NCBI RefSeq assembly: GCF_900220995.1
Contig: NZ_OBQF01000004.1
Span: forward strand, 124,001 to 188,000
Direction: 5' to 3'
Length of the DNA stretch: 64,000 nt
Source of the DNA: Salinicoccus kekensis
Lineage (GTDB): Bacteria > Bacillota > Bacilli > Staphylococcales > Salinicoccaceae
Positions 53,179 through 64,000 of this stretch are shown piece after piece (within the stretch, counting starts at the first letter, position 1; each line of letters opens with the position of its first letter). Under the pieces are notes generated by a model. It searched no databases, was not told where the DNA came from, and was given only the letters and a program-made list of their open reading frames with translations. The position numbers and the translations under genes were made by a program.

Positions 53179-55260
53179 TTATGCACCTGTGTTTTTCTTG
53201 ATGATTTCTTCAGAAATTGATTTAGGCACTTCTTCATAGTGATCGAAAGTCATCGTGTAAGTTCCGCGGCCCTGAGTGTTTGAACGGAGTGATGTTGCGT
53301 AACCGAACATTTCAGAAAGTGGAACGAACGCTCTGACGAGCTGTGCGTTACCGCGGGAATCCATACCTTCCACGCGTCCACGACGGCTTGTTACGTCGCC
53401 CATGATATCACCCATGTATTCTTCAGGCATGACGATTTCCACCTTCATGACCGGTTCAAGGATGACAGGGTCACAGACTTTCGCAGCTTCCCTTAAAGCA
53501 AGTGATGCAGCAATTTTAAATGCCATCTCGGATGAGTCGACATCGTGGTATGAACCATCGAATAATTTTGCTTTAACATCAACAAGCGGGTATCCGGCAA
53601 GCACACCGTTGTCCAGGGAGTCCCTGAGCCCCTGCTCAACAGATGGGATGAATTCACGTGGTACTGCACCACCGACAATCTTGTCTTCGAATTCGAATCC
53701 TGCGCCCTGCTCGTTAGGTGTGAATTCAATATGAACATCACCGAACTGACCACGGCCACCTGATTGACGTGCAAATTTACCTTGTACAGATGCTGAAGAT
53801 TTGAATGTCTCACGGTAAGAAACCATTGGCGCACCAACATTACACTCAACTTTGAATTCACGCTTCATACGGTCGACAAGTACATCAAGATGAAGCTCAC
53901 CCATACCGCCGATGATGACCTGTCCGGTCTCATTGTCAGTACGTGCAGTGAATGTAGGGTCTTCCTCCTGAAGTTTCACAAGTGCTGTAGTCATCTTATC
54001 CTGATCCGCCTTGGATTTAGGCTCAACGGATAAGTGGATGACCGGCTCTGGGAATTCCATAGCCTCCAGAATAACCTGGTTCTTCTCGTCTGTAAGAGTA
54101 TCACCTGTACCTGTGTCTTTAAGACCTACCGCAGCAGCGATGTCTCCGGCGTAAACCGTTGCAATCTCCTGGCGGGAGTTTGCGTGCATCTGAAGGATAC
54201 GTCCCACACGTTCACGCTTGTCTTTAGTCGTGTTTCTGATATAAGAACCAGAATCCAGTGTACCTGAGTACACACGGAAGAATGTCAGTTTACCGACGAA
54301 CGGGTCTGTCATCACTTTAAATGCAAGCGCTGCAAACGGCTCGGAGTCGTCAGGTTTTGCGACAATCTCTTCGTCTTCGTTATCTTTGACATGACCGACG
54401 ATCGGTTTTACATCCAATGGTGATGGAAGGTAATCGATTACCGCGTTAAGAAGTAACTGGACACCTTTGTTTTTGAATGCTGTACCGCAAAGTACAGGGT
54501 AGAATTCAACATCACACGTCGCCTGACGGATCGCAGCTTTAAGCTCATCGATGCTGATTTCTTCTCCACCAAGGTATTTCTCCATGATATCTTCATTGAC
54601 ATCTGCCAGACCTTCAATGAGGGATTCTCTCAACTCTTCAGCTTTTGCTTTATAATCTTCAGGGATTTCGATTTCTTCAATCTCTGTCCCCAGGTCATTA
54701 CCGTAGCTGTAAGCTGTCATGTGGATCAAGTCGATGATTCCGTTGAAGTTATCCTCTGCTCCGATTGGGAACTGGATAGGGTGGGCATTTGCCTGCAGGC
54801 GGTCTCTGATGGTACCGACTGAATATTCAAAGTCAGCACCGATCTTATCCATCTTGTTGATGAATACGATACGGGGAACGCCGTAAGTTGTTGCCTGTCT
54901 CCATACTGTTTCCGTCTGCGGCTCAACACCTGATTGAGCATCAAGTACTGTCACAGCTCCGTCCAGCACACGAAGTGAACGTTCAACTTCAACAGTGAAG
55001 TCTACGTGTCCAGGCGTATCGATGATGTTTACACGGTGTCCGTCCCACTCTGCTGTCGTCGCTGCAGACGTGATTGTAATACCACGTTCCTGCTCCTGCT
55101 CCATCCAGTCCATCTGTGAAGCACCTTCATGCGTTTCACCAAGTTTGTGGATACGTCCTGTGTAATAAAGAATACGTTCAGTCGTCGTAGTCTTACCGGC
55201 ATCGATGTGAGCCATGATACCGATGTTACGCGTTCTTTCTAATGAGAATGGTCTTGCCAT
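53179..55260 (-). CDS. fusA: Elongation factor G
   Basis: A 693-residue translocase GTPase. G1 is [13 protein letters not shown], switch [14 protein letters not shown]3 DTPGHVDF and G4 NKMDK; domains II-V are complete, ending [19 protein letters not shown]. It drives ribosome translocation and recycling. It is cotranscribed with rpsL, rpsG and probably tuf. Confidence 0.98.
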   Translation of the reverse strand: MARPFSLERTRNIGIMAHIDAGKTTTTERILYYTGRIHKLGETHEGASQMDWMEQEQERGITITSAATTAEWDGHRVNIIDTPGHVDFTVEVERSLRVLDGAVTVLDAQSGVEPQTETVWRQATTYGVPRIVFINKMDKIGADFEYSVGTIRDRLQANAHPIQFPIGAEDNFNGIIDLIHMTAYSYGNDLGTEIEEIEIPEDYKAKAEELRESLIEGLADVNEDIMEKYLGGEEISIDELKAAIRQATCDVEFYPVLCGTAFKNKGVQLLLNAVIDYLPSPLDVKPIVGHVKDNEDEEIVAKPDDSEPFAALAFKVMTDPFVGKLTFFRVYSGTLDSGSYIRNTTKDKRERVGRILQMHANSRQEIATVYAGDIAAAVGLKDTGTGDTLTDEKNQVILEAMEFPEPVIHLSVEPKSKADQDKMTTALVKLQEEDPTFTARTDNETGQVIIGGMGELHLDVLVDRMKREFKVECNVGAPMVSYRETFKSSASVQGKFARQSGGRGQFGDVHIEFTPNEQGAGFEFEDKIVGGAVPREFIPSVEQGLRDSLDNGVLAGYPLVDVKAKLFDGSYHDVDSSEMAFKIAASLALREAAKVCDPVILEPVMKVEIVMPEEYMGDIMGDVTSRRGRVEGMDSRGNAQLVRAFVPLSEMFGYATSLRSNTQGRGTYTMTFDHYEEVPKSISEEIIKKNTGA

Positions 55261-55319
55261 GAGTATTCTTTTCTCCTTCCAAAAATGGATTGCGGTTTAT
55301 AACTGTCAGACACCCGCAC

Positions 55320-55790
55320 CTACCAGCGGTAGTGAGCGAATGCTCTGTTGGCTTCTGCCATTTTGTGTACTTCTTCACGTCTCTTGACAGCACCACCTGT
55401 GTTGTTTGCTGCGTCAAGAATTTCATTCGCGAGTCTTTCCACCATTGTCTTTTCCCCACGCAGACGAGCGTAGTTCACGAGCCAACGCAGACTCAGCGTA
55501 GTACGACGTTCAGGGCGTACTTCTACAGGTACCTGATAGTTTGAACCGCCGACACGGCGTGCTTTGACTTCAAGTACCGGCATGATGTTTTCGATCGCTT
55601 CATCGAAAACTTCCATAGCGTCCCTGCCTGAGCGCTCCTCCACTAAATCGAATGCACTGTACAGGATACTTTGTGAAGTACCACGCTTACCGTCAACCAT
55701 CATTTTGTTGATCAATTTTGTAATCAGTTTTGAGTTGTGTATCGGATCTGGCAACACATCTCTTTTTGCAACTGGACCTTTACGAGGCAT
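55320..55790 (-). CDS. rpsG: 30S ribosomal protein S7
   Basis: A 156-residue primary 16S-binding small-subunit protein. Typical [28 protein letters not shown] start and AHYRW end. Standard place between rpsL and fusA. Confidence 0.98.
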   Translation of the reverse strand: MPRKGPVAKRDVLPDPIHNSKLITKLINKMMVDGKRGTSQSILYSAFDLVEERSGRDAMEVFDEAIENIMPVLEVKARRVGGSNYQVPVEVRPERRTTLSLRWLVNYARLRGEKTMVERLANEILDAANNTGGAVKRREEVHKMAEANRAFAHYRW

Positions 55791-55872
55791 ATTGTAATCC
55801 TCCCTTCAAATATTATCACTTATTCTCTCAAAGTTTAATTCTTTTAACATAACGTTAACATCTGAGTCTTAT

Positions 55873-56292
55873 TTAGTTCTTAGCTTTAGGCTTCTTCGCA
55901 CCGTAAAGTGAACGACCCTGCATACGGCCGTCGACACCTGAAGTATCAAGTGCACCACGTACAACATGGTAACGGACACCCGGCAAGTCTTTCACACGGC
56001 CTCCACGGATAAGAACAACACTGTGTTCCTGCAGGTTGTGGCCGATACCAGGGATATATGCGTTGACCTCTATATTATTTGAAAGTCTCACACGAGCATA
56101 TTTACGAAGTGCAGAGTTTGGTTTCTTTGGAGTCATTGTACCTACACGCGTACAAACACCACGTTTTTGAGGCGCAGAATCTTTAGTGACCCGCTTTTTA
56201 AGACTGTTGAAACCTCTGTTCAATGCTGGTGAGTCTGTGCTTTTACCTTTTGTTTTACGAGGCTTTCTGATTAGCTGATTAATAGTTGGCAT
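55873..56292 (-). CDS. rpsL: 30S ribosomal protein S12
   Basis: A 139-residue decoding-centre protein, starting [13 protein letters not shown] at the ATG at 56292 with GGAGGAATA upstream. An ORF extension to 56400 is not part of the protein. The streptomycin-relevant lysines in [11 protein letters not shown] and the GGRVKDLPG loop are wild type. It is first of the rpsL-rpsG-fusA(-tuf) unit. Confidence 0.98.
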   Translation of the reverse strand: MPTINQLIRKPRKTKGKSTDSPALNRGFNSLKKRVTKDSAPQKRGVCTRVGTMTPKKPNSALRKYARVRLSNNIEVNAYIPGIGHNLQEHSVVLIRGGRVKDLPGVRYHVVRGALDTSGVDGRMQGRSLYGAKKPKAKN

Positions 56293-56450
56293 CTTGGATA
56301 TTCCTCCTCCCTTTACTAAGTTTCTGTAATACCACACATCCAGGTGGTTCATTTTTAGAGTATAAAAAATCTGTAAGAAAAGATTCTTACATTTTCGCAT
56401 CTAAATTGTCTCTCACGAGGTAAATTACCCATCATAGAGTAACCTTAACA

Positions 56451-56480
56451 ATAATAGCACCTGGGAATTACCATTGTCAA
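56451..56480 (-). promoter_or_regulatory. Sigma-A promoter of the rpsL operon
   Basis: On the minus strand, perfect TTGACA (56475-56480), 18-nt spacer, TATTAT (56451-56456). It lies about 160 nt upstream of the rpsL start. Confidence 0.7.
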
Positions 56481-56648
56481 GTTTTTATTTGCATTTTTAC
56501 CCTTGAGTACCCGAGATGTCCATACTAACAAGTTAGGTCATGAAGTACAAGGATTGTCTACAGGATAATCAAGGAATGGCCGCCTGCAATGCAGCGGCCA
56601 CTCCAGGATTTATCTGTATTAAGGCCTTTCATACGGCCGATTTTCAAA
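56481..56648. other. rpoC-rpsL gap without an L7Ae-like gene
   Basis: The whole gap (56293-56648, 356 nt) carries the rpsL leader and promoter, and an imperfect hairpin at 56577-56600 (arms TGGCCGC and GCGGCCA) without a T run. In Bacillus and staphylococci a small L7Ae-family ribosomal protein gene is usually here; no ORF for it is visible on either strand. Confidence 0.7.
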
Positions 56649-59600
56649 TTATTCTTCCACAAGCACTTCTTCGGCACTTTCTGCCGTCTGATCCATGTCG
56701 ACTTCAACATCACGGTATCTCGGCATTCCTGTACCTGCCGGTATCAGCTTACCGATGATGACGTTCTCTTTGAGGCCGAGCAGGTCATCGCGCTTGCCTT
56801 TGATTGCAGCGTCCGTGAGGACTCTCGTCGTTTCCTGGAAGCTTGCAGCCGACAGGAAGCTTTCTGTCTCAAGCGATGCCTTCGTTATGCCGAGCAGTAC
56901 AGGTTTCGCTGTCGCCGGACGTTTCCTCTTCTTGAATATCGCTTTGTTTGCATCCGTGAATGCATGGATGTCCACCAAAGCACCCGGCAGCAGTGTCGTA
57001 TCACCTGCATCGATGATCCTCACTTTGCGAAGCATCTGTCTGACCATCACTTCGACGTGTTTATCATCGATTTCAACACCCTGCATACGGTAAACTTTCT
57101 GAACTTCTTTGAGCAGGTATTCCTGAGTGCGGTTGAGCCCTGCCACGGTGAGGAGTTCTTTCGGCTCGATTGAACCTTCAGTCAGCGGCTGACCCGGAAT
57201 GACCGTGTCCCCGATTTCGACTTTCAGACGTGCAGCGCCCATCGCGGTATACGTCCTTGTCTCCTGTTCACCTTTGACCTTGATCTCCTGCTGGCGGTCT
57301 TTGATGATTTCAATATCAGTTATTTCACCGCTGATTTCAGTGATCACTGCCTGGCCTTTAGGGTTACGCGCCTCAAACAGCTCCTGGATACGCGGCAGAC
57401 CCTGGGTGATGTCGCTTCCTGCAACACCGCCCGTGTGGAATGTACGCATCGTCAGCTGTGTACCCGGCTCACCAATGGATTGGGCTGCAATGGTGCCGAC
57501 CGCTTCGCCGACTTCCACTTTTTCACCTGTTGCCAGGTTCTTGCCGTAACAGCGTTCACATACGCCGTGACGGGCGTTACATGTGAAGGCGGAACGGATG
57601 TACACTTCCTCAATGCCACTGCCCACAATCTCTTTGGCAGTTTCAAGAGTGATCAGCTCGTTCGCTTTCACGATGATTTCCTTGGTTTCAGGATGTCTGA
57701 CCGTTTCTTTTACGTAACGGCCTTCGAGACGGTCGAATAACGGTTCGATCAGTTCAGACCCTTCAGTCAGTGCCGATACAAGAAGCCCTTTATCAGTACC
57801 GCAGTCTTTCTCACGCACGATCACATCCTGTGCCACATCTACAAGACGGCGTGTCAGGTAACCTGAGTCGGCAGTCTTGAGCGCCGTATCTGCAAGGCCT
57901 TTACGCGCACCGTGTGTCGAAATGAAGTACTCGAGCACCGTCAGTCCTTCGCGGAAACTTGAGGTGATCGGAAGCTCGATGATCTGACCGGACGGGTTGG
58001 CCATCAATCCACGCATACCCGCAAGCTGCGTGAAGTTTGAGGCGTTACCACGTGCACCTGAGTCACTCATCATGAATATCGGGTTCAGGCGGTCCAGGGA
58101 GCCCATCAATTTCTCCTGAATGACATCTTTTGCCCTGGTCCAAAGCTCAATCACTGTGTTATAGCGTTCTTCTTCGGTGATCAGACCACGTGAGAACTGC
58201 TTTTGGACTTTTTCGACTTTCTCATCCGTCTCATCGATGATCTTCTGTTTATCAGGCAGTACGACGATATCGGATACACCAACAGTGATACCCGCTTTCG
58301 AAGAATACTTGAAGCCCAGATCCTTCATCAGGTCCAGCATGATGGAAGTTTCCGTGATATGGAACTTATTGAAGATTTCAGCGATGATCTGACCCAGGAA
58401 CTTCTTATCAAAAGGATCAGCCAGCGGTCTGTCTTTATAATATTCCTTCAGTCCACCTTCACCCAGCTCCCCGACTCTTACGAAATACTTATCGGGTGTC
58501 TTTTCCTCAAGGTTGGATCTCGTCGGTTCATTGATATAAGGGAAGGACGGCGGCATGATTTCATTGAAGATGATCTTACCGACTGTCGTCAGCATCACTT
58601 CTCCACGGTGATCATCCGAGACCTTCTCATGATCGAACGAGTCGGTATGGACACCGATCCTCGTATGAAGCCCTACGTACCCATTCGTGTATGCCATGAT
58701 GACTTCGTTCGCATCTTTGAAGATATGCCCTTCGCGTTTATCATTCTCACGCTCAAGCGTCAGATAATAGTTTCCGAGGACCATATCCTGTGACGGTGTC
58801 ACGACCGGTTTGCCGTCTTTAGGGTTCAGGATGTTCTGTGCCGCAAGCATGAGCATTCTCGCTTCTGCCTGAGCCTCTTTCGACAATGGTACGTGAACCG
58901 CCATCTGGTCGCCGTCAAAGTCGGCATTATAAGCAGTCGTTACAAGCGGGTGGAGGCGGATCGCCCTGCCCTCTACAAGCACTGCTTCAAATGCCTGGAT
59001 GCCCAGACGGTGAAGTGTCGGTGCACGGTTTAAAAGTACAGGGTGTTCGCTGATGACATCTTCCAGCACATCCCAGACTTCACTTTCCATACGTTCAATC
59101 TTACCTTTGGCGTTCTTGATGTTGGTCGCCATCTCTCTTTGAACCAGTTCTTTCATGACGAATGGTTTGAAGAGTTCAAGCGCCATTTCCTTCGGCAGAC
59201 CGCACTGATACATTTTCAGGTTCGGACCGACGACGATGACCGAACGGCCTGAGTAGTCGACACGCTTGCCGAGCAGGTTTTGACGGAACCGCCCCTGCTT
59301 ACCTTTCAACATATGTGACAATGATTTCAATGGACGGTTGCCCGGCCCTGTAACCGGACGGCCGCGGCGGCCGTTATCGATCAATGCATCCACTGCTTCC
59401 TGAAGCATACGCTTTTCGTTTTGGACGATGATCCCCGGCGCGCCGAGGTCGAGAAGCCGCTTCAGACGGTTGTTACGGTTGATCACACGGCGGTACAAGT
59501 CGTTCAGGTCGCTCGTTGCGAAGCGTCCGCCGTCCAGCTGCACCATAGGACGGATTTCCGGCGGGATGATCGGCAGTACATCCAGAATCATCCATTCCGG

Positions 59601-60266
59601 CTCATTGCCGGAATTACGGAAGGACTCGACCACTTCAAGGCGTTTGATTGCACGTGTCAATCTCTGTCCTGTAGCGGATTCGAGCTCTTTCCTCAGACTT
59701 GCCAGCTCTTCTTCCAGGTTGACTTCGCGAAGCAGATCTTTGATCGCTTCTGCGCCCATCTTCGCAGTGAAGGTGTTGCCGTGCTTATCATAATACTCCC
59801 GGTACTCTCTTTCGGATAACAGCTGTTTTGGCTCAAGTCCTGTCGATCCCGGCTTGATGACCGCATAGGAAGCGAAATAAATGATCTCTTCAAGTGAACG
59901 CGGAGACATATCCAAAAGCAGTCCCATCCTTGACGGGATGCCTTTGAAATACCAGATGTGGGAGACAGGGGCCGCAAGTTCAATGTGCCCCATTCTCTCA
60001 CGGCGTACTTTGGCTCTTGTCACTTCCACACCACAACGGTCGCAGACCATGCCTTTATAACGTACACGTTTATACTTTCCGCAGCTGCACTCCCAGTCCT
60101 TTGTAGGACCGAAGATCTTCTCGCAGAACAATCCATCACGTTCCGGCTTTAAAGTTCTATAGTTAATTGTTTCGGGTTTCTTGACCTCACCGAATGACCA
60201 CGAACGGATCTTTTCCGGTGAAGCAAGGCCGATTTTCATATATTGAAATCTATTGACATCTATCAA
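56649..60266 (-). CDS. rpoC: DNA-directed RNA polymerase subunit beta'
   Basis: A 1205-residue subunit, the expected length for Bacillota. It has the N-terminal zinc site [22 protein letters not shown], the catalytic NADFDGDQM and the later zinc-site [13 protein letters not shown]. The start [24 protein letters not shown] matches relatives. It lies 39 nt after rpoB. Confidence 0.98.
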   Translation of the reverse strand: MIDVNRFQYMKIGLASPEKIRSWSFGEVKKPETINYRTLKPERDGLFCEKIFGPTKDWECSCGKYKRVRYKGMVCDRCGVEVTRAKVRRERMGHIELAAPVSHIWYFKGIPSRMGLLLDMSPRSLEEIIYFASYAVIKPGSTGLEPKQLLSEREYREYYDKHGNTFTAKMGAEAIKDLLREVNLEEELASLRKELESATGQRLTRAIKRLEVVESFRNSGNEPEWMILDVLPIIPPEIRPMVQLDGGRFATSDLNDLYRRVINRNNRLKRLLDLGAPGIIVQNEKRMLQEAVDALIDNGRRGRPVTGPGNRPLKSLSHMLKGKQGRFRQNLLGKRVDYSGRSVIVVGPNLKMYQCGLPKEMALELFKPFVMKELVQREMATNIKNAKGKIERMESEVWDVLEDVISEHPVLLNRAPTLHRLGIQAFEAVLVEGRAIRLHPLVTTAYNADFDGDQMAVHVPLSKEAQAEARMLMLAAQNILNPKDGKPVVTPSQDMVLGNYYLTLERENDKREGHIFKDANEVIMAYTNGYVGLHTRIGVHTDSFDHEKVSDDHRGEVMLTTVGKIIFNEIMPPSFPYINEPTRSNLEEKTPDKYFVRVGELGEGGLKEYYKDRPLADPFDKKFLGQIIAEIFNKFHITETSIMLDLMKDLGFKYSSKAGITVGVSDIVVLPDKQKIIDETDEKVEKVQKQFSRGLITEEERYNTVIELWTRAKDVIQEKLMGSLDRLNPIFMMSDSGARGNASNFTQLAGMRGLMANPSGQIIELPITSSFREGLTVLEYFISTHGARKGLADTALKTADSGYLTRRLVDVAQDVIVREKDCGTDKGLLVSALTEGSELIEPLFDRLEGRYVKETVRHPETKEIIVKANELITLETAKEIVGSGIEEVYIRSAFTCNARHGVCERCYGKNLATGEKVEVGEAVGTIAAQSIGEPGTQLTMRTFHTGGVAGSDITQGLPRIQELFEARNPKGQAVITEISGEITDIEIIKDRQQEIKVKGEQETRTYTAMGAARLKVEIGDTVIPGQPLTEGSIEPKELLTVAGLNRTQEYLLKEVQKVYRMQGVEIDDKHVEVMVRQMLRKVRIIDAGDTTLLPGALVDIHAFTDANKAIFKKRKRPATAKPVLLGITKASLETESFLSAASFQETTRVLTDAAIKGKRDDLLGLKENVIIGKLIPAGTGMPRYRDVEVDMDQTAESAEEVLVEE

Positions 60267-60305
60267 TGAGCTTTCCTCCCTAAAAGTTTAATCAAGCTCA
60301 GTACA

Positions 60306-63300
60306 TCACTCAGTGACATTTTCAGTCGCAACCTGCTTCTTGTCGCTGACATTCAGCTGATTGGAAGCATCTTCTTCATCCGTATCATGCATATCGACTT
60401 CTTCGTCCTGATTATCCATGATGTTGACGTTCAGACCCAGGCTCTGGAGCTCTTTCATCAATACTCTGAATGACTCGGGTACACCTGGTTTCGGTACGTT
60501 TTCACCTTTGACGATCGCTTCGTAAGTCTTGACACGGCCGACGGTGTCGTCTGATTTGACGGTCAGGATTTCCTGCAATGTGTACGCAGCACCATATGCT
60601 TCAAGTGCCCAGACTTCCATCTCACCAAAACGCTGGCCACCAAACTGGGCTTTACCTCCGAGCGGCTGCTGTGTCACGAGTGAATATGGCCCTGTGCTTC
60701 TCGCGTGAAGCTTATCATCGACCATGTGCGCAAGTTTCAGCATGTACATGACACCAACAGAAATCCTGTTTTCGAACGGTTCGCCTGTACGTCCGTCGTA
60801 AAGGACTGTTTTTCCGTCACGTGCGAGACCCGCTTCTTCCATCGTATTCCAGACATCATCTTCGTTTGCACCATCGAAGACCGGTGAAGCCATCTTGACA
60901 CCCATGGCACGGGCTGCCATTCCGAGGTGCATTTCAAGCACCTGTCCGATGTTCATGCGTGATGGTACACCAAGCGGATTGAGCATCAGGTCGATCGGTG
61001 TGCCATCCGGCAGGTAAGGCATATCTTCTTCCGGCAGAATACGGGAGATGACACCTTTGTTGCCGTGACGGCCGCACATCTTGTCCCCGACACTGATTTT
61101 TCTCTTCTGAACGATGTAGACTCTCACAAGCTGATTGACACCAGGCGACAATTCATCGCCGTCTTCGCGGTTGAACACTTTGACGTCCAGCACGATTCCG
61201 CCGGCACCGTGGGGTACACGGAGTGAAGTGTCACGCACTTCACGTGCTTTTTCACCGAAGATCGCATGGAGCAGGCGCTCTTCTGCTGTCAGTTCCGTCA
61301 CACCTTTAGGCGTGACTTTACCGACGAGGATATCACCGTCGGTGACTTCGGCACCGATGTAGACGATACCGCGGTCATCCAGCTTCTTCAGGGCGTTGTC
61401 CGAGACGTTCGGGATATCACGCGTGATTTCCTCCGGTCCAAGTTTGGTGTCACGGGCTTCGGATTCATATTCTTCAATATGGATCGAAGTGTAGACATCA
61501 TCTTTGACCAATCTCTCACTCATGATAACAGCATCCTCATAGTTGTAGCCGTCCCATGTCATGAAGCCGACCACCAGATTGCGGCCGAGTGCCATTTCAC
61601 CGTTGTCCATGGATGGGCCGTCGGCAAGTATTTCACCTTTTGAGACGACATCCCCCACTGAGACGATCGGTTTATGGTTGTAACATGTACCGGAGTTGGA
61701 ACGGATGAACTTGGACAGTTTATAAACGTCCTTTTCCGTCTCGACTTCTTTTCCGTTCTGCTCTTCAATACGGTACACATGAACTTCCTTCGCTTCCACA
61801 TGCGATACCCTGCCTTTATACTTGGCAACCACTGCTGCACCTGAATCACGCGCAGATACGTGCTCCATGCCCGTACCGATATGCGGTGATTCCGGAATCA
61901 GGAGAGGTACTGCCTGACGCTGCATGTTCGCACCCATCAGGGCACGGTTGGAGTCGTCGTTCTCAAGGAACGGGATACAGGCGGTAGCCGCAGAAACGAC
62001 CTGCTTCGGCGATACATCCATATAGTCGATGCGGTCCCTGTGCATCTGGGTGTTGTTGCCCCGGAAACGACAGAAGACTTCTTCGTTTTCAAAACTGCCA
62101 TCTTCGTTGAGCGGGGAGTTGGCCTGTGCAACGACATAGCTGTCTTCTTCATCAGCCGTCAGATAATCGATCTGGCTTGTCACTTGGCCAGTATCATGAT
62201 CAACTTTTCTGTAAGGCGTTTCGATGAAGCCGAACTCATTTACACGCGCATAGCTTGATAATGAGTTGATCAGGCCGATGTTCGGGCCTTCAGGCGTTTC
62301 AATCGGGCACATGCGTCCATAGTGTGAATAGTGGACGTCACGCACTTCCATGCCTGCACGTTCACGGGTAAGTCCGCCGGGCCCGAGGGCAGACAGACGC
62401 CTCTTATGGGTCAATTCCGCAAGCGGGTTGGTCTGGTCCATGAACTGTGACAGCTGGGAGCTGCCAAAGAACTCTTTGATGGACGCAATCACAGGACGGA
62501 TGTTGATGAGCTGCTGCGGGGTGATCGATTCGGTGTCCTGGATGGACATACGTTCACGGATCACACGCTCCATACGGGAAACCCCGATTCTGAACTGGTT
62601 CTGGAGCAGTTCGCCCACAGAACGCAGACGGCGGTTTCCAAGGTGGTCAATATCATCTGTATGACCGACGCCATGCAGCAGGTTGAAGAAATAACTGATT
62701 GAAGAAATGATATCCGACGGAGTGATGGATTTCACTTCAACATCCGGGAAAGCATTACCGATGACAGTAGTCGTGCCTTCTTCAAAGTTCGGCGCTTCCA
62801 CGTTGATCGACTGGACCTCGATCGGCTCGTCCAGAATACCCTGTTCAAGCTCATAAGTTTCAAGGTTCGCTGTCGTCTCAAGCGCTTCAGTGATTGAATC
62901 CAATGTTCTGCGGTCGATCGTCGCACCTTTTTCAGCGATGATCTCACCCGTCTCCTTGTCAACGATCGGTTCAGCCAGCACCTGGTTGAACAAACGATTT
63001 TTCAGGTGAAGCTTTTTATTCATTTTGTAGCGGCCGACGCTTGCCAGGTCATAGCGCTTCGGATCGAAAAATCTTGAGTACAGCAGATTCTTCGCATTTT
63101 CCACCGTCGGCGGTTCACCCGGACGCAGGCGTTCGTAGATTTCAAGCAGTGCCTGATCCACGGTTTCTGTAGTATCTTTGTCTAATGTGTTGCGTATATA
63201 TTCATTATCTCCCAGAAGGTTGATGATCTCCTGGTCTGTTGAGAATCCTAGGGCTCTGACCAAAACCGTGATCGGCAGTTTGCGGGTACGGTCGATCCTG

Positions 63301-63842
63301 ACGTACACCACGTCCTTAGCATCGGTTTCATATTCAAGCCATGCACCGCGGTTCGGTATTACCGTCGCACCATAACTCAGTCTGCCATTCTTGTCGTATT
63401 TTTCAGAGTAGTAGACGGAAGGGCTACGTACGAGCTGGGATACGATGACACGTTCAGCCCCATTAATGATGAAAGTTCCAGTGTCCGTCATCAATGGGAA
63501 GTCACCCATGAATACTTCCTGTTCCTTCACTTCACCTGTTTCTTTTATCACCAGGCGAACTTTCACTCGTAATGGTGCAGAATAAGTAGCATCGTGGTTC
63601 TTTGCCTCATCTTCATCGTACTTGGGTTCACCAAGTTTGTAATCCACAAATTCCAACGACATATTTCCAGTGAAATCCTCCACCGGTGAAATGTCCTTGA
63701 ACATTTCTATCAGACCCGTCTTCAAAAACCATTCATAAGACTTCGTCTGAATCTCAATCAAGTTAGGCAGATCCAATTTCTCCTCGATACGTGCATAGCT
63801 TCTGCGTTTGGCATGTCTTCCATATTGAATCACTTGACTCAT
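60306..63842 (-). CDS. rpoB: DNA-directed RNA polymerase subunit beta
   Basis: A 1178-residue subunit. The rifampicin region [31 protein letters not shown] has wild-type residues at the usual resistance positions. The ATG at 63842 ([10 protein letters not shown]) is chosen because AGGGGTGA lies 8 nt before it; the longer GTG start falls inside that SD. The acidic C-terminal tail is typical of Bacillota. Confidence 0.98.
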   Translation of the reverse strand: MSQVIQYGRHAKRRSYARIEEKLDLPNLIEIQTKSYEWFLKTGLIEMFKDISPVEDFTGNMSLEFVDYKLGEPKYDEDEAKNHDATYSAPLRVKVRLVIKETGEVKEQEVFMGDFPLMTDTGTFIINGAERVIVSQLVRSPSVYYSEKYDKNGRLSYGATVIPNRGAWLEYETDAKDVVYVRIDRTRKLPITVLVRALGFSTDQEIINLLGDNEYIRNTLDKDTTETVDQALLEIYERLRPGEPPTVENAKNLLYSRFFDPKRYDLASVGRYKMNKKLHLKNRLFNQVLAEPIVDKETGEIIAEKGATIDRRTLDSITEALETTANLETYELEQGILDEPIEVQSINVEAPNFEEGTTTVIGNAFPDVEVKSITPSDIISSISYFFNLLHGVGHTDDIDHLGNRRLRSVGELLQNQFRIGVSRMERVIRERMSIQDTESITPQQLINIRPVIASIKEFFGSSQLSQFMDQTNPLAELTHKRRLSALGPGGLTRERAGMEVRDVHYSHYGRMCPIETPEGPNIGLINSLSSYARVNEFGFIETPYRKVDHDTGQVTSQIDYLTADEEDSYVVAQANSPLNEDGSFENEEVFCRFRGNNTQMHRDRIDYMDVSPKQVVSAATACIPFLENDDSNRALMGANMQRQAVPLLIPESPHIGTGMEHVSARDSGAAVVAKYKGRVSHVEAKEVHVYRIEEQNGKEVETEKDVYKLSKFIRSNSGTCYNHKPIVSVGDVVSKGEILADGPSMDNGEMALGRNLVVGFMTWDGYNYEDAVIMSERLVKDDVYTSIHIEEYESEARDTKLGPEEITRDIPNVSDNALKKLDDRGIVYIGAEVTDGDILVGKVTPKGVTELTAEERLLHAIFGEKAREVRDTSLRVPHGAGGIVLDVKVFNREDGDELSPGVNQLVRVYIVQKRKISVGDKMCGRHGNKGVISRILPEEDMPYLPDGTPIDLMLNPLGVPSRMNIGQVLEMHLGMAARAMGVKMASPVFDGANEDDVWNTMEEAGLARDGKTVLYDGRTGEPFENRISVGVMYMLKLAHMVDDKLHARSTGPYSLVTQQPLGGKAQFGGQRFGEMEVWALEAYGAAYTLQEILTVKSDDTVGRVKTYEAIVKGENVPKPGVPESFRVLMKELQSLGLNVNIMDNQDEEVDMHDTDEEDASNQLNVSDKKQVATENVTE

Positions 63843-64000
63843 CGACAGATTCACCCCTAATAAAATTTACGTAAAACATACACATTAGCATACTATTTAT
63901 GTTTAAAGACAAAAAGAAAACGGAATCGAAATCAACCCCATTTTCTATTTATATTAAACAGTATTTAATACGCTCCATTTCAATAAGCAGATAAAAAGTG
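63843..64000. other. rpoB 5' flank at the window edge
   Basis: AT-rich leader of rpoB. No complete ORF is visible, and an upstream gene (rplL, or the methyltransferase gene often found here) is outside or only just touched. No clear terminator or promoter. Confidence 0.4.

Overview
The window looks like a chromosomal segment of a moderate-GC Bacillota (Firmicutes) member of the Staphylococcaceae, most likely near Salinicoccus or Jeotgalicoccus. The support is gene order: rpoB-rpoC-rpsL-rpsG-fusA-tuf, then M20 amidohydrolases, kbl and a threonine-dehydrogenase-like epimerase, and then pta-lipL divergent from hemQ/chdC, ung and pdxK, ywhD-ywfO and argS. The bacillithiol gene bshB2 also fits. 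The genus is an inference; no 16S gene is present. I see no phage, insertion sequence, CRISPR array, tRNA or rRNA.

Region 1 (1-13.8 kb) is the distinctive part. After the N-terminal two fifths of a P-type ATPase comes what I read as a complete trans-4-hydroxy-L-proline (or related proline) catabolic locus. It is built around a sigma-54 activator (6997-8364). The leftward operon encodes a DAAO-type flavoprotein, a two-cysteine proline racemase/hydroxyproline 2-epimerase, a shortened racemase-like protein without the catalytic cysteines, an NhaC-family carrier and a DHDPS-family deaminase candidate. The rightward operon encodes a BFD-like [2Fe-2S] protein, a second [2Fe-2S] protein and an HcnB-like flavoprotein. 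Nearly identical -24/-12 sequences lie upstream of both operons, and the activator has its own sigma-A promoter. Past a 51-bp tandem repeat array are an XRE-cupin regulator and an aldehyde dehydrogenase that could supply the last step (2-oxoglutarate semialdehyde to 2-oxoglutarate).

Region 2 (13-35 kb) is mixed accessory and housekeeping content: an aminoacylase, two hotdog thioesterases, a MOSC protein, a second NhaC carrier, a PepSY-repeat lipoprotein, two MFS transporters, peptidases (M24 Xaa-Pro, IadA, S9), an orphan binding-protein lipoprotein, argS-ywiB, ywhD and ywfO. The peptidases and the hydroxyproline locus together suggest use of peptides, possibly collagen-derived; this is inference.

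Region 3 (35-48 kb) is conserved core: lipL-pta, chdC, a possible 29-residue peptide gene, a ferredoxin, ung, pdxK, yojF-bshB2-folE2, tadA, HAD hydrolases and the kbl/threonine dehydrogenase pair. Cre-like sites lie upstream of pta and of the second NhaC carrier.

Region 4 (48-64 kb) has three overlapping M20 amidohydrolase genes, a second 51-bp repeat array made of hairpins, and the leftward tuf, fusA, rpsG, rpsL, rpoC and rpoB. The L7Ae-like gene usually found between rpoC and rpsL in relatives is absent.
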